This document shows, one piece after another, positions 22,252 through 30,029 of a DNA stretch of 64,000 nucleotides. The notes below the pieces were generated by a model. The model made no database searches and was not told the DNA's origin. It worked only from the letters and a program-made list of their open reading frames with translations. The DNA is taken from assembly GCA_020161695.1 (NCBI GenBank), contig JAIUOO010000008.1, positions 101,015-165,014 on the forward strand, in the 5' to 3' direction. This DNA is from Pseudomonadota bacterium. GTDB taxonomy: Bacteria > Pseudomonadota > Alphaproteobacteria > Rhizobiales > Phreatobacteraceae. Position numbers and translations under genes: made by a program. Position 1 is the first letter of the stretch. The number at the start of each line of letters is the position of its first letter.

Positions 22252-22283
22252 ATCAGGGCGAACCCGATGGAGTTCGCTCTGAT
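22252..22283. repeat. Palindromic element at the 3' end of the hydrolase gene
   Basis: The 12-nt arms atcagggcgaac and gttcgctctgat have an 8-nt spacer and one G-T mismatch. The sequence resembles intergenic palindromes dispersed in Rhizobiales genomes. It abuts the stop codon of the alpha/beta hydrolase gene and may act as its terminator. Confidence 0.5.
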
Positions 22284-23101
22284 CAGGCGAGGTCCAGGAG
22301 CGCGCGGGTCAGCGCGCCATCCTCTGTCCGCATCGCGTCGAGGATCGAGAAGTGGTCCGCCCCCTCCACCGGCAGCAGCGGCCCCGCCGCGCCGTTGCGC
22401 TGCCGCGCCGCGTGCATGGCGTGCGAATTGGCGACGAGCGCCGGCAGTTCGAGCGCTCCGTAAGTGATGGCGAGGGGCTTCATGACCGGCGGCCGCCGCA
22501 GCGGCGACAGGTCCGCGATCTCGGTCATGGTCAGCTTCAGCTTCTCGTCGAGATAGGTGTCGCGCAGCGGCGCCAGCTCGAAAATCCCGGAAATGGCGAG
22601 GCCCGCCTTCACCGCAAGGTGCGGCAGGGCCATGGCGGCAAGATGCCCGCCGGCCGACCATCCCGACACGATCAACGGACCCGTGACACCATGGCGCGCG
22701 CCGTTGGCCGCCAGCCAGTCAAGCGCGGCGCCGCATTCGGCGACGATGTCGGCGAGTGAGGCCTCAGGCGCCAGCGTGTAGCCGGGAATGGCGATCGACC
22801 AGCCATGCGCCGCCACGCCCTCGCCCAGCACGGCGAACATCTCGCGCGAGTTCCGCATCCAGTAGCCGCCGTGAAAATAGACGAGGCAGGGCGCGCCGGG
22901 AACGGTCCCGGGAAAGAGATCGATCCGGTTCCGCTCGCGTGGGCCGTAGGCGAGATCCATCGTCGCGCCATGACGGGCCCGGATGGCCGCGGATTCCTCC
23001 GTCCAGCGCGCGAACTTCTCCACCCAGCCCGGCACGGCCTGGCCGTTATTGTAGGCGGCATCGCGAATGTCCTGCGGGACGGGCGAGACATCGATGGACA
23101 T
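22283..23101 (-). CDS. Alpha/beta hydrolase, kynurenine-formamidase/esterase-like
   Basis: This is a 272-aa cytoplasmic serine hydrolase. The oxyanion-hole motif HGG is in VYFHGGYWMRNSREMF, the nucleophile elbow is SGWSAGGHLAA and the catalytic histidine is likely in GADHFSILDAM. The overall pattern matches the HGG-type arylformamidase/BD-FAE-like group, which hydrolyses N-formylkynurenine or small esters. No tryptophan-catabolism gene is nearby, so the substrate is open. It converges with the PhoX-like gene. Confidence 0.88.
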   Translation of the reverse strand: MSIDVSPVPQDIRDAAYNNGQAVPGWVEKFARWTEESAAIRARHGATMDLAYGPRERNRIDLFPGTVPGAPCLVYFHGGYWMRNSREMFAVLGEGVAAHGWSIAIPGYTLAPEASLADIVAECGAALDWLAANGARHGVTGPLIVSGWSAGGHLAAMALPHLAVKAGLAISGIFELAPLRDTYLDEKLKLTMTEIADLSPLRRPPVMKPLAITYGALELPALVANSHAMHAARQRNGAAGPLLPVEGADHFSILDAMRTEDGALTRALLDLA

Positions 23102-23196
23102 GATCGGAGCCTGACTGCTGACACGGCGGTTGCCGGACGAGACTAGGCTGACGCGCAGCCGCCGTGGAACCCCGCCCGCTCACAAGGAACGCCCCG

Positions 23197-23589
23197 ATGA
23201 CGCAAGCCTCCTTCGCCGCGCAAGACCATCCGATCGTCTCGCCCTATGTCATGGCGAGGGACGCCGGCGCCCTCATCGACTTCCTGCGGCAGATATTCGG
23301 CGCCGAGGTGCTGATGAACCTTCCGCGCGAGGACGGTTCGGTCCTGCATGCTTCCGTCAGAATCGGCGACAGCGTCGTGATGCTCGCCGATGCGACGGCG
23401 GAGTTCCCGGCCTCCCCCGTCTGGCTCCACGTCTATGTCCCGGACGTCGATGCGACCTACGCCAAGGCCCTGGCGGCTGGCGCGACCAGCGCGCAGGAGC
23501 CTTCGGAAAAAGGCGATGGCGACCGGCGCGGCGGCTTCACCGACGCCTCCGGCAATACGTGGTGGATCGCCACCCATGTCGGGCGCTGA
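23197..23589 (+). CDS. VOC superfamily (glyoxalase/PhnB-like) protein
   Basis: The 130-aa single VOC domain has SPYVMARDAGALIDFLRQIF at the N-terminus, then VLHASVRIGDSVVMLAD, VWLHVYVPDVDATYAKALAA and the C-terminal GGFTDASGNTWWIATHV. This is the PhnB/YdcJ-like pattern of small dioxygenase or resistance-type folds. The start at 23197 has AAGGAA eight bases upstream. It is divergent from the hydrolase. The biochemical activity is unknown. Confidence 0.85.
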   Translation: MTQASFAAQDHPIVSPYVMARDAGALIDFLRQIFGAEVLMNLPREDGSVLHASVRIGDSVVMLADATAEFPASPVWLHVYVPDVDATYAKALAAGATSAQEPSEKGDGDRRGGFTDASGNTWWIATHVGR

Positions 23590-23619
23590 TGCCGGGCGCT
23601 GACGCCGCCTCCAAACGAA

Positions 23620-23644
23620 AAAGCCGGGCACGAGGCCCGGCTTT
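23620..23644 (-). terminator. Rho-independent terminator of rplM-rpsI (shared with the VOC gene)
   Basis: The 10-bp stem aaagccgggc / gcccggcttt has a 5-nt loop. On the minus strand it is followed by a T-run, 25 nt after the rpsI stop. On the plus strand it is 30 nt after the VOC gene stop and can work in both directions. Confidence 0.85.
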
Positions 23645-23668
23645 CCCGAAGATCGGTACGAGACGCGA

Positions 23669-24145
23669 TCAGCGCTTCGAGAACTGGAAGGAACGACGGG
23701 CCTTGGCCTTGCCGTACTTCTTGCGCTCGACCACGCGGCTGTCGCGGGTCAGGAAGCCGCCGCGCTTCAGCGCGCCGCGCAGGTCCGGCTCGTAGTAGGT
23801 CAGAGCCTTGGAGATGCCGTGGCGCACCGCGCCGGCCTGGCCCGAAAGCCCGCCGCCGGCAACCGTGACGTTGATGTCGTACTGCGAGTCGCGGCCGACG
23901 AGGACCAGCGGCTGCTTCAACAGCATGCGCAGAACCGGACGAGCGAAATAGACTTCGAGCGTGCGGTCGTTGACGGTGATCTTGCCGGAGCCGGGCTTCA
24001 CCCAGACGCGGGCAACCGCGTCCTTGCGCTTGCCGGTGGCATAGGCGCGGCCCTGCTTGTCGAGCTTCTGAACATGCCGGGGGGCATCGGCTGCCGCCGG
24101 CTTCAGGGCCGCGAGGCCCTCGAGGGACGAAACGGTCTCAGCCAT
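23669..24145 (-). CDS. rpsI: 30S ribosomal protein S9
   Basis: S9 has 158 aa, with an N-terminal alphaproteobacterial extension (about 30 residues) before the conserved [20 protein letters not shown] core. The C-terminal tail ends RRSFQFSKR, which reaches the P-site tRNA. The start ATG 24145 lies 2 nt after the rplM stop, giving a tight two-gene operon. Confidence 0.98.
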   Translation of the reverse strand: MAETVSSLEGLAALKPAAADAPRHVQKLDKQGRAYATGKRKDAVARVWVKPGSGKITVNDRTLEVYFARPVLRMLLKQPLVLVGRDSQYDINVTVAGGGLSGQAGAVRHGISKALTYYEPDLRGALKRGGFLTRDSRVVERKKYGKAKARRSFQFSKR

Positions 24146-24147
24146 CG

Positions 24148-24609
24148 TCAGGCCCTCACGTTCTTGGTGTTCATGATGCCGACGTCGAGGACGGCCGGCG
24201 ACTGGGCCTCGTGCGGATGCTTGTCGCCGCCATAGACGCGCAGGTTCGACATCTGCTGCCGGCCGAGCGGGCCGCGCGGGATCATGCGCTCCACGGCCTT
24301 CTCGACGATGCGCTCGGGGAACTTGCCGTCGCGAATGGTCTTCGCGATGCGCTCCTTGATGCCGCCGGGATAGCCGGTGTGATGGTAGTAGGCCTTCTGG
24401 TCCCACTTGCGGCCGGTGAAAACCACCTTGTCCGCATTGATGATGATGACATTGTCACCGCAATCGACATGGGGGGTATAGGTGGCCTTGTGCTTGCCGC
24501 GCAGGCGCATCGCCACGATCGTCGCGAGGCGGCCGACAACCAGGCCCTTCGCGTCGATCAGAACCCACTTCTTGTCGACCTCGGCGGGTTTCGCCACATA
24601 GGTCTTCAT
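24148..24609 (-). CDS. rplM: 50S ribosomal protein L13
   Basis: L13 is a 153-aa early-assembly protein of the large subunit. Conserved blocks are [71 protein letters not shown] and [18 protein letters not shown]. It is the first gene of the rplM-rpsI operon behind the promoter at 24675-24703. Confidence 0.98.
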   Translation of the reverse strand: MKTYVAKPAEVDKKWVLIDAKGLVVGRLATIVAMRLRGKHKATYTPHVDCGDNVIIINADKVVFTGRKWDQKAYYHHTGYPGGIKERIAKTIRDGKFPERIVEKAVERMIPRGPLGRQQMSNLRVYGGDKHPHEAQSPAVLDVGIMNTKNVRA

Positions 24610-24674
24610 GGTCGTGTCTTCCGGGTTGGGAGAAATCCGAGCGGCGAACCGGAGCCGGCAGCCGCGTCGAGAGG

Positions 24675-24703
24675 GCTATAGGCGAGCGCGGATCGCGCGT
24701 CAA
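24675..24703 (-). promoter_or_regulatory. Strong sigma-70 promoter of rplM-rpsI with AT-rich upstream element
   Basis: On the minus strand TTGACG and TATAGC are separated by exactly 17 nt. Transcription should start near 24668, about 60 nt before rplM. Immediately upstream (24704-24785) is an AT-rich block that stands out in this high-GC DNA and could act as an UP element. Confidence 0.85.
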
Positions 24704-24810
24704 CGCAGATTCGTATCGATTTACCTATATTTATCAATGGCTTATAATTTTGGTATTATAGCACCATCGTTTTTGTTGCGATTTCGCAGTCGGTTAGGCG
24801 GTGCGGCGGC

Positions 24811-25449
24811 CTAGCGGGGGATCACTGTCTGGCCCGTGGCCCTCCGCGTCTCCCAGCCCTCCCGTTCGAGTTCAGGCACCTCCTGCTCGTCCATCGGATA
24901 GCCGAGGCAGAGATAGGCGACGAACCGCCAGCTTGCGGGCAGGTCGAGCGCGCTCGTCACAGCCGCGGGCTCGAGGATCGAAACCCAGCCGACCCCGACA
25001 CCATGCGCGCGGGCTGCCAGCCAGAGCGTATGGATGGCGGTCACGGCAGAGTAGGCGACCGTCTCCGGCATGGTGCGCCTGCCGAGCCCATGGCCCTGCT
25101 CCGGCTCGGGATCGACGAAGACCGCAAGGTGGCAGGGCGCGCTGTCGAGGCCGGCCAGCTTGAGGCGCGCATAGAGTCCCGCGCGCTCGCCGCCCAGGCC
25201 GGCGAGCGCCTCGGCATTGCAGGCCTCGAAACTGGCCCTGACCATCGCCCGCCGCGCGGGGTCGCCGACGATCGCGAAACGCCACGGCTGGCTGAGACCG
25301 ACCGACGGCGCAAGCTCCGTCAGCGCCAGAAGCTCGCGCAGCATCCCGCCCGGCAAGGGGTCCGGGCGGAAATGGCGGACATCTCTCCGCCAGCGCAGCA
25401 GCGTCGTGAACTGATCGCGGAAAGCAGCGTCGAAATCTGGCGGCGGCAT
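24811..25449 (-). CDS. bluB: 5,6-dimethylbenzimidazole synthase (BluB), nitroreductase fold
   Basis: BluB destroys FMNH2 with oxygen to make dimethylbenzimidazole, the lower ligand of vitamin B12. It has 212 aa. The family marks are RWRRDVRHFRPDPLPGGML near the N-terminus, APSVGLSQPWRFAIV, and VGWVSILEPAAVTSALDLP with YLCLGYP near the end. These separate it from ordinary nitroreductases. No other cobalamin gene is adjacent and no B12 riboswitch was seen. It is followed at 24811 by the AT-rich region and preceded by a GST gene on the same strand (34 nt). Confidence 0.9.
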   Translation of the reverse strand: MPPPDFDAAFRDQFTTLLRWRRDVRHFRPDPLPGGMLRELLALTELAPSVGLSQPWRFAIVGDPARRAMVRASFEACNAEALAGLGGERAGLYARLKLAGLDSAPCHLAVFVDPEPEQGHGLGRRTMPETVAYSAVTAIHTLWLAARAHGVGVGWVSILEPAAVTSALDLPASWRFVAYLCLGYPMDEQEVPELEREGWETRRATGQTVIPR

Positions 25450-25483
25450 GTCCCCTTCTTGCGCGGAGGCGAGCCGCGCGCAA

Positions 25484-26188
25484 TCAGGGCCGCTTCGGGA
25501 TCTCCAGCCCGCGCTGCACCGCCGGCCGCGCCAGGCAGCGCTCCAGCCAGGCCGGAACCTCCTTCAGCCTGCCATACTCGACGAGCTCCCCTGCTCCGTA
25601 GAAGCCGACCAGGTTGCGCACCCAGCCGAGCAGCGAGATGTCGGCGATGGTGTAGTCGTCGCCCATGATGTAGCTGCGCCCGGCAAGCCGCGTCTCCAGC
25701 ACGCCGAGCAGGCGCTTCGACTCCGCCACGTAGCGCTGCAGCGGGCGCTTGTCCTCGTATTCGCGGCCGGCGAATTTGTGGAAGAAGCCGACCTGCCCGA
25801 ACATCGGGCCGACGGAGGCCATCTGGAAGAACACCCACTGGATCGTCTCGATGCGCAGCGCGGGATCGGCCGGCAGAAGCTTGCCGGATTTCTCGGCGAG
25901 GTAGAGGAGGATCGCGCCGGACTCGAACAGGCCGAGCGGCTTTCCGCCGGGGCCGTTCGGATCGATGATCGCGGGAATCTTGCCGTTCGGGTTCAGCGAC
26001 AGGAATTCGGGGCCCCAGGTCTCGTTCTGGCCGATATTGATCGTGTGCGGCTCGTAGGGGAGCCCGGTTTCCTCCAGCATGATCGACACCTTCACGCCGT
26101 TCGGGGTGGGCAGCGAATAGAGCTGGATGCGGTCGGGATGCCGGGCCGGCCAGCGGCGTGTGATCGGGAAGGCGGCAAGATCGGTCAT
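25484..26188 (-). CDS. Glutathione S-transferase, Nu-class (YfcG/YghU-like)
   Basis: This is a 234-aa cytoplasmic GST. The thioredoxin-like N-domain has IQLYSLPTPNGVKVSIMLEE, where the TPN replaces the usual Tyr/Ser/Cys active site, then NPNGKIPAIID and LFESGAILLYLAEKSGKLLP. The helical C-domain contains YIMGDDYTIADISLLGW. The pattern matches the Nu-class disulfide-reductase type. The start ATG 26188 is chosen for family length; a start at 26311 would add 41 residues without homology-like content. Confidence 0.9.
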   Translation of the reverse strand: MTDLAAFPITRRWPARHPDRIQLYSLPTPNGVKVSIMLEETGLPYEPHTINIGQNETWGPEFLSLNPNGKIPAIIDPNGPGGKPLGLFESGAILLYLAEKSGKLLPADPALRIETIQWVFFQMASVGPMFGQVGFFHKFAGREYEDKRPLQRYVAESKRLLGVLETRLAGRSYIMGDDYTIADISLLGWVRNLVGFYGAGELVEYGRLKEVPAWLERCLARPAVQRGLEIPKRP

Positions 26189-26416
26189 GGATGCTCCTGG
26201 TCGGCCGGGCATGGCGGGGCCGCCCGGCACAGATGGGCAGCGCCATCCCGCGAACAAGGCGCATTTTGGCAGCAGGCCGCCTGCGCCACGCGCAGGTCGC
26301 GGGCCGCGCAACCTCTCTCCGGAATGGCCGTGTTGAGACGCACGCGGCGCTTGCTAGGCTGATCCGCGACAAGAGGCGGCCCTAGCCGCCCGGCCATCCC
26401 AAGGGGGAACTGCCAG

Positions 26417-28009
26417 ATGCCGATGCCGACCCTCGCGCCGGGCCATGTCGGCCCCTTCGCCGGACTGGACGTGCCCTGGCTTCTCCAGCTGCGCGCGGAA
26501 ACCCGGCGCGATCATCCGTTCATCGTCTGGGCGCCGTTCGAGCGCCCGCCCGTCACCCTCACCTACGCCGCCTTCCACGCTCGCGTCGGCGCACTCGCGG
26601 CAGGTCTTGCGAGGCGCGGCGTGAAGCCGGGCGAGTTCGTGCTGATCCATCTCGACAACTGCCTGGAAGCACTTCTCGCCTGGTATGCCTGCATCGAACT
26701 CGGCGCGGTGGCCGTCACCACGAATACGCGTTCGGCCGGGCCGGAAGTCGCCTATTTCGCCGAACATTGCGGCGCGGTCGCCGCCATCACCCAGCCGGCC
26801 TATGCGGGTATCGTCGCCGCCAACTGTCCGGCGCTGCGCTGGCTGGCCGTCACCGACAATGACGGCGGCGAGCCCGCAACCGGCGCGCATCTGCCGGAGA
26901 AGGCGGAACGCTTCGACGCCCTGTTCGCCGATGCGAGCGACCGCCCGCGCCGGCCGCACGACCCGCTCTGGCCGTGCAGCGTCCAGTACACGTCCGGCAC
27001 CACGGCGCGGCCGAAAGCCGTGCTCTGGACCCACGCCAACGCCCTCTGGGGAGCGAAGATCAACGCCGCCCACGAGGATCTCAGGCCCGACGACATCCAC
27101 CTCGTCCACCTGCCGCTGTTCCACACCAATGCGCTGGCCTATTCGGTGCTGGCGACGCTGTGGGTGGGCGGAACCGCGGTCGTCCAGCCGCGCTTCTCGG
27201 CGAGCCGCTTCTGGTCGGCCGCCGCCGAGCACCGCTGCACCTGGACATCTGTCGTCCCCTTCTGCGTGCGCGCGCTGATGGAGCGCGACATCCCCAAGAG
27301 CCACACCTTCCGCCTTTGGGGGAATGCGGTCTCGTCACCGCCCGCCGATGCCGCGATCGGCATCAGGACCATCGGCTGGTGGGGCATGACCGAGACCATC
27401 ACCCACGGCATCGTCGGCGAGTTGCACCAGCCGAACACGCCCATGGCCATCGGTCGCGCCGCGCCCGAATACGACATCCGGGTCGTGGACGCCGATGGTT
27501 CGCCGACGCCGCCGGGAGGAACCGGCCATCTGCTCATCAAGGGCATTCCCGGCCTGTCGCTGTTCAAGGAGTACCTGTTCAACGACAAGGCCATGCGCGA
27601 GAGCTTCGACGAGCACGGCTATTTCATCACCGGCGACCGGGTGATGCTGCTGGACAACGGCTTCATCCGCTTCGCCGACCGCGACAAGGACATGCTGAAG
27701 GTCGGCGGCGAGAACGTCGCGGCCTCCGAGATCGAGCAGACCATCGTGCAGGTCGCGGGCGTGCGCGAAGTGGCCGTCGTCGCGAAGAAGCATCCGATGC
27801 TGGACGAGGTGCCCGTCGCCTTCGTCATCCCGCAGGGCGGCCTCGACGGCGCTCCGCCCGGCTTCGCCGATACCGTCCTCGCCGCCTGCCGCTCCGCCCT
27901 CGCCGACTTCAAGGTGCCGCGCGAAATCCACCTCGTCGACGACATGCCGCGCTCGACGCTGGAGAAGATCGCCAAGGCGGAGTTGCGGAAACGGTTGCAG
28001 GACGCCTGA
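26417..28009 (+). CDS. AMP-dependent acyl-CoA synthetase/ligase
   Basis: The 530-aa enzyme activates a carboxylic acid with ATP and joins it to CoA. The P-loop-like motif is VQYTSGTTARPKAVLWTHAN, the A5 motif is GWWGMTETITHG, and the hinge and lysine regions are GDRVMLLDNGFIRFADRDKD and RSTLEKIAKAEL. It resembles crotonobetaine/carnitine-CoA ligase-type members, but the substrate cannot be read. AAGGGGGAA upstream of ATG 26417 is a good ribosome-binding site. Thioesterase, enoyl-CoA hydratase and CoA-binding genes follow, suggesting a small acyl-CoA catabolic group. Confidence 0.92.
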   Translation: MPMPTLAPGHVGPFAGLDVPWLLQLRAETRRDHPFIVWAPFERPPVTLTYAAFHARVGALAAGLARRGVKPGEFVLIHLDNCLEALLAWYACIELGAVAVTTNTRSAGPEVAYFAEHCGAVAAITQPAYAGIVAANCPALRWLAVTDNDGGEPATGAHLPEKAERFDALFADASDRPRRPHDPLWPCSVQYTSGTTARPKAVLWTHANALWGAKINAAHEDLRPDDIHLVHLPLFHTNALAYSVLATLWVGGTAVVQPRFSASRFWSAAAEHRCTWTSVVPFCVRALMERDIPKSHTFRLWGNAVSSPPADAAIGIRTIGWWGMTETITHGIVGELHQPNTPMAIGRAAPEYDIRVVDADGSPTPPGGTGHLLIKGIPGLSLFKEYLFNDKAMRESFDEHGYFITGDRVMLLDNGFIRFADRDKDMLKVGGENVAASEIEQTIVQVAGVREVAVVAKKHPMLDEVPVAFVIPQGGLDGAPPGFADTVLAACRSALADFKVPREIHLVDDMPRSTLEKIAKAELRKRLQDA

Positions 28010-28015
28010 CGCGCC

Positions 28016-28465
28016 CTATCGCTCCGGCGGGATCGAATAGGTGCCCGTGGCATGGGCGACCAGTTCATCCGCCTCGCCGTCCGACCAGATGGAGACCTCG
28101 CCGACCGCGAGCCGCTTGCCGAGCTTCACCAGCCGGCATTCCGCGATCAGGTCGCGCTGCGCCGGCTTCTTCAGGAAGTTGATGTTGAGGTTGGTGGTGA
28201 CCGCCAGCGCCACCGGGCCGATCGAGGCAAGGATCGCCACGTAGAGCCCGGTATCGGCCAGCGTCATCATGGTCGGACCCGAGATCGTTCCGCCCGGGCG
28301 GAGTTGGCGGGCGTCGTAGCGGCAGCGCATGCGCGCGAAGCGATGGCCGACCGCCTCGACATGATAGAGCTTGCCCGCCCCGAAGACCTGCGGGAATTCG
28401 CGTTCGAGGAATGCTTCCATGGCCTCCGTCGTCATCTTCGGGGACGTTGTCTGCGCGTCGGACAT
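28016..28465 (-). CDS. PaaI-family hotdog thioesterase
   Basis: The 149-aa single hotdog domain has RPGGTISGPTMMTLADTGLY, the hotdog helix with the acidic catalytic residue, followed by AVTTNLNINFLKKPAQRDLI and a C-terminal strand ending GTYSIPPER. It would hydrolyse acyl-CoA thioesters. It lies between two acyl-CoA genes but on the opposite strand, its stop only 6 nt from that of the ligase. Confidence 0.9.
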   Translation of the reverse strand: MSDAQTTSPKMTTEAMEAFLEREFPQVFGAGKLYHVEAVGHRFARMRCRYDARQLRPGGTISGPTMMTLADTGLYVAILASIGPVALAVTTNLNINFLKKPAQRDLIAECRLVKLGKRLAVGEVSIWSDGEADELVAHATGTYSIPPER

Positions 28466-28555
28466 GGCGGCCAATCCTGCTGCGGCCGTTCGGCCGCCTT
28501 GAAGCGCCGAAGTTAGCGGGCCAAGGTCGCGGCCGTCCCCTCTTGCAAAAGGCGG

Positions 28556-29383
28556 ATGGAGATGCACGCACCCTCGCCCACCCCTTCGACCGGCCCCCGC
28601 GTCCTCGCGCGTGAGGATGCGGCCGGCGTCGCGACGCTGACGATGGACGATCCGTCGAGCCGCAACAGCCTGTCGGAGGCCATGCTCGCGGCCCTCTCCG
28701 AAACGCTCCGCGCGATCGCGGTCGACCGCTCCGTGCGCGTGGTGATCCTGACGGCCGTAGGTCCGGTCTATTCGTCGGGCCACAATCTCAAGGAAATGAC
28801 CGCGCACCGCGCCGATCCGGATCGCGGCCGCGCCTATTACGCCGACATCATGGGCCGCTGCTCCCAGGTGATGCAGCAGATCGTCAACCTGCCGCAGCCG
28901 GTCATCGCCGCCGTCCAGGGGCTTGCAACCGCCGCCGGCTGTCAGCTCGTCGCCTCCTGCGATCTGGCCGTGGCATCGGCAGACGCGCGGTTCTGCACGC
29001 CGGGCGTCAACTTCGGGCTGTTCTGCTCGACGCCGATGGTCGCGCTCTCGCGCAACGTCGCGCCCAAGCACGCCATGGAAATGCTGCTGCTGGGACAGCA
29101 GGCACCGGCCGAAGAGGCCTTCCGCATGGGCCTCGTCAATCGCGTGGTGCCCGCCGGCGAGGAAGTGGCAGCGGCACATGCGCTGGCCGCCATCATCGCC
29201 TCGAAATCCGCGCTGACCGTCAAGACCGGCAAATCCACCTTCTACCGCCAGATCGACATGACGCTGTCGCAAGCCTACGACCATGCCAGCGCCGTGATGG
29301 TCGAGAACATGCTCGCGCGCGACGCCGCCGAGGGCATCGAGGCGCTGCTGACCAAGCGCGAGCCGCGGTGGGAAGACCGGTGA
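28556..29383 (+). CDS. Enoyl-CoA hydratase/isomerase family protein (ECHDC3-like)
   Basis: This is a 275-aa crotonase-fold enzyme. CoA-binding and oxyanion-hole regions are YSSGHNLKEMTAHRAD and AVQGLATAAGCQLVASCDLA. The residue after GC is Gln rather than the catalytic Glu of classical hydratases, and the later segment CTPGVNFGLFCSTPMVALSR lacks an obvious second Glu. It is therefore closer to the ECHDC3 type, and true hydratase activity is uncertain. Two ATGs (28556 and 28562) are possible. It overlaps the next gene by 4 bp (GTGA). Confidence 0.88.
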   Translation: MEMHAPSPTPSTGPRVLAREDAAGVATLTMDDPSSRNSLSEAMLAALSETLRAIAVDRSVRVVILTAVGPVYSSGHNLKEMTAHRADPDRGRAYYADIMGRCSQVMQQIVNLPQPVIAAVQGLATAAGCQLVASCDLAVASADARFCTPGVNFGLFCSTPMVALSRNVAPKHAMEMLLLGQQAPAEEAFRMGLVNRVVPAGEEVAAAHALAAIIASKSALTVKTGKSTFYRQIDMTLSQAYDHASAVMVENMLARDAAEGIEALLTKREPRWEDR

Positions 29384-29931
29384 ATCACGACAGCTATTCC
29401 AACGACTACATCCGCGGCATTCTCGCCTCGGTGAAATCCATCGCCATGGTCGGCGCCTCCGCGAACGAGGTGCGGCCGAGCTTCTTCGTGCTGAAATACC
29501 TGCTCGACCGCGGCTATCGCGTCCATCCGATCAATCCGGGCCTCGCCGGCAGGGAAATCCTCGGCCGCACCGTTTATACGGCGCTGAAAGACGTCCCGGA
29601 GCCGATCGACATGGTCGATGTCTTCCGCAATTCGGAGGCCGCGGGAGCGGTCGTGGACGAAGCGCTCCTCCTCGACCCGAAGCCTGGCGTCATCTGGATG
29701 CAGCTCTCCGTGCGCAACGACGACGCCGCCGCGAGAGCCGAGGCCGCCGGTCTGAAAGTGGTGATGAACCGCTGCCCGAAGATCGAGCTCGGGCGGCTGT
29801 CCTCCGAGATCGCGTGGATGGGGGTCAACTCGCGGACCATCTCCGCCAAGCGCGCGCCGCAGCTCAAGGAAGGCAAGTTCCAGAAGCTGGGGCTCAGGCA
29901 GACCTTCGGTTCCGGATCGAGCGAAACATAG
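29380..29931 (+). CDS. CoA-binding domain protein
   Basis: This is a 183-aa protein with a Rossmann-type CoA-binding fold. KSIAMVGASANEVRPSFFVL is the nucleotide-binding loop, followed by GYRVHPINPGLAGREILGR and VDVFRNSEAAGAVVDEALLL. The C-terminus is variable. The GTG start at 29380 overlaps the previous stop as GTGA and has GGGAAGA upstream, so it is translationally coupled to the enoyl-CoA hydratase. The precise role is unknown; it could regulate or carry acyl-CoA. Confidence 0.88.
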   Translation: MNHDSYSNDYIRGILASVKSIAMVGASANEVRPSFFVLKYLLDRGYRVHPINPGLAGREILGRTVYTALKDVPEPIDMVDVFRNSEAAGAVVDEALLLDPKPGVIWMQLSVRNDDAAARAEAAGLKVVMNRCPKIELGRLSSEIAWMGVNSRTISAKRAPQLKEGKFQKLGLRQTFGSGSSET

Positions 29932-29945
29932 AAAATTCCATTCGC

Positions 29946-29975
29946 TTGACGCTCGTGCGGCCACGCAACTAGAAA
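29946..29975 (+). promoter_or_regulatory. Candidate promoter of metY
   Basis: TTGACG and TAGAAA are separated by 18 nt. The predicted start near 29982 would place transcription at the beginning of the two-hairpin leader. Confidence 0.5.
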
Positions 29976-30026
29976 ATCAATCCCCGCTTGGGGAGAAATC
30001 AAGCCGCTCTGCGGCCCATGGAGGAA
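29974..30026 (+). promoter_or_regulatory. Structured leader upstream of metY, candidate regulatory RNA
   Basis: Two short perfect hairpins occur in tandem, each preceded directly by AAATCAA. The first is tcccc-GCTT-gggga (29981-29994) and the second gccgc-TCT-gcggc (30003-30015), followed after 5 nt by the Shine-Dalgarno GGAGGA. The repeated single-strand motif plus the position just before the ribosome-binding site suggest control of translation. It resembles in layout the two-hairpin leaders described in alphaproteobacteria, but a SAM-II core (which would be expected for a methionine gene) is not recognisable. Confidence 0.5.
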
Positions 30027-30029
30027 ATG

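Noticed and set aside
22185..22661. 158-aa minus-strand frame inside the hydrolase region
   Set aside because: It is a shifted frame of the hydrolase gene, which has the intact catalytic motifs.
29946..30026. SAM-II riboswitch before metY
   Set aside because: The conserved SAM-II core with its pseudoknot and GCTAAA stretch is not recognisable. The two hairpins are listed instead as a candidate leader.
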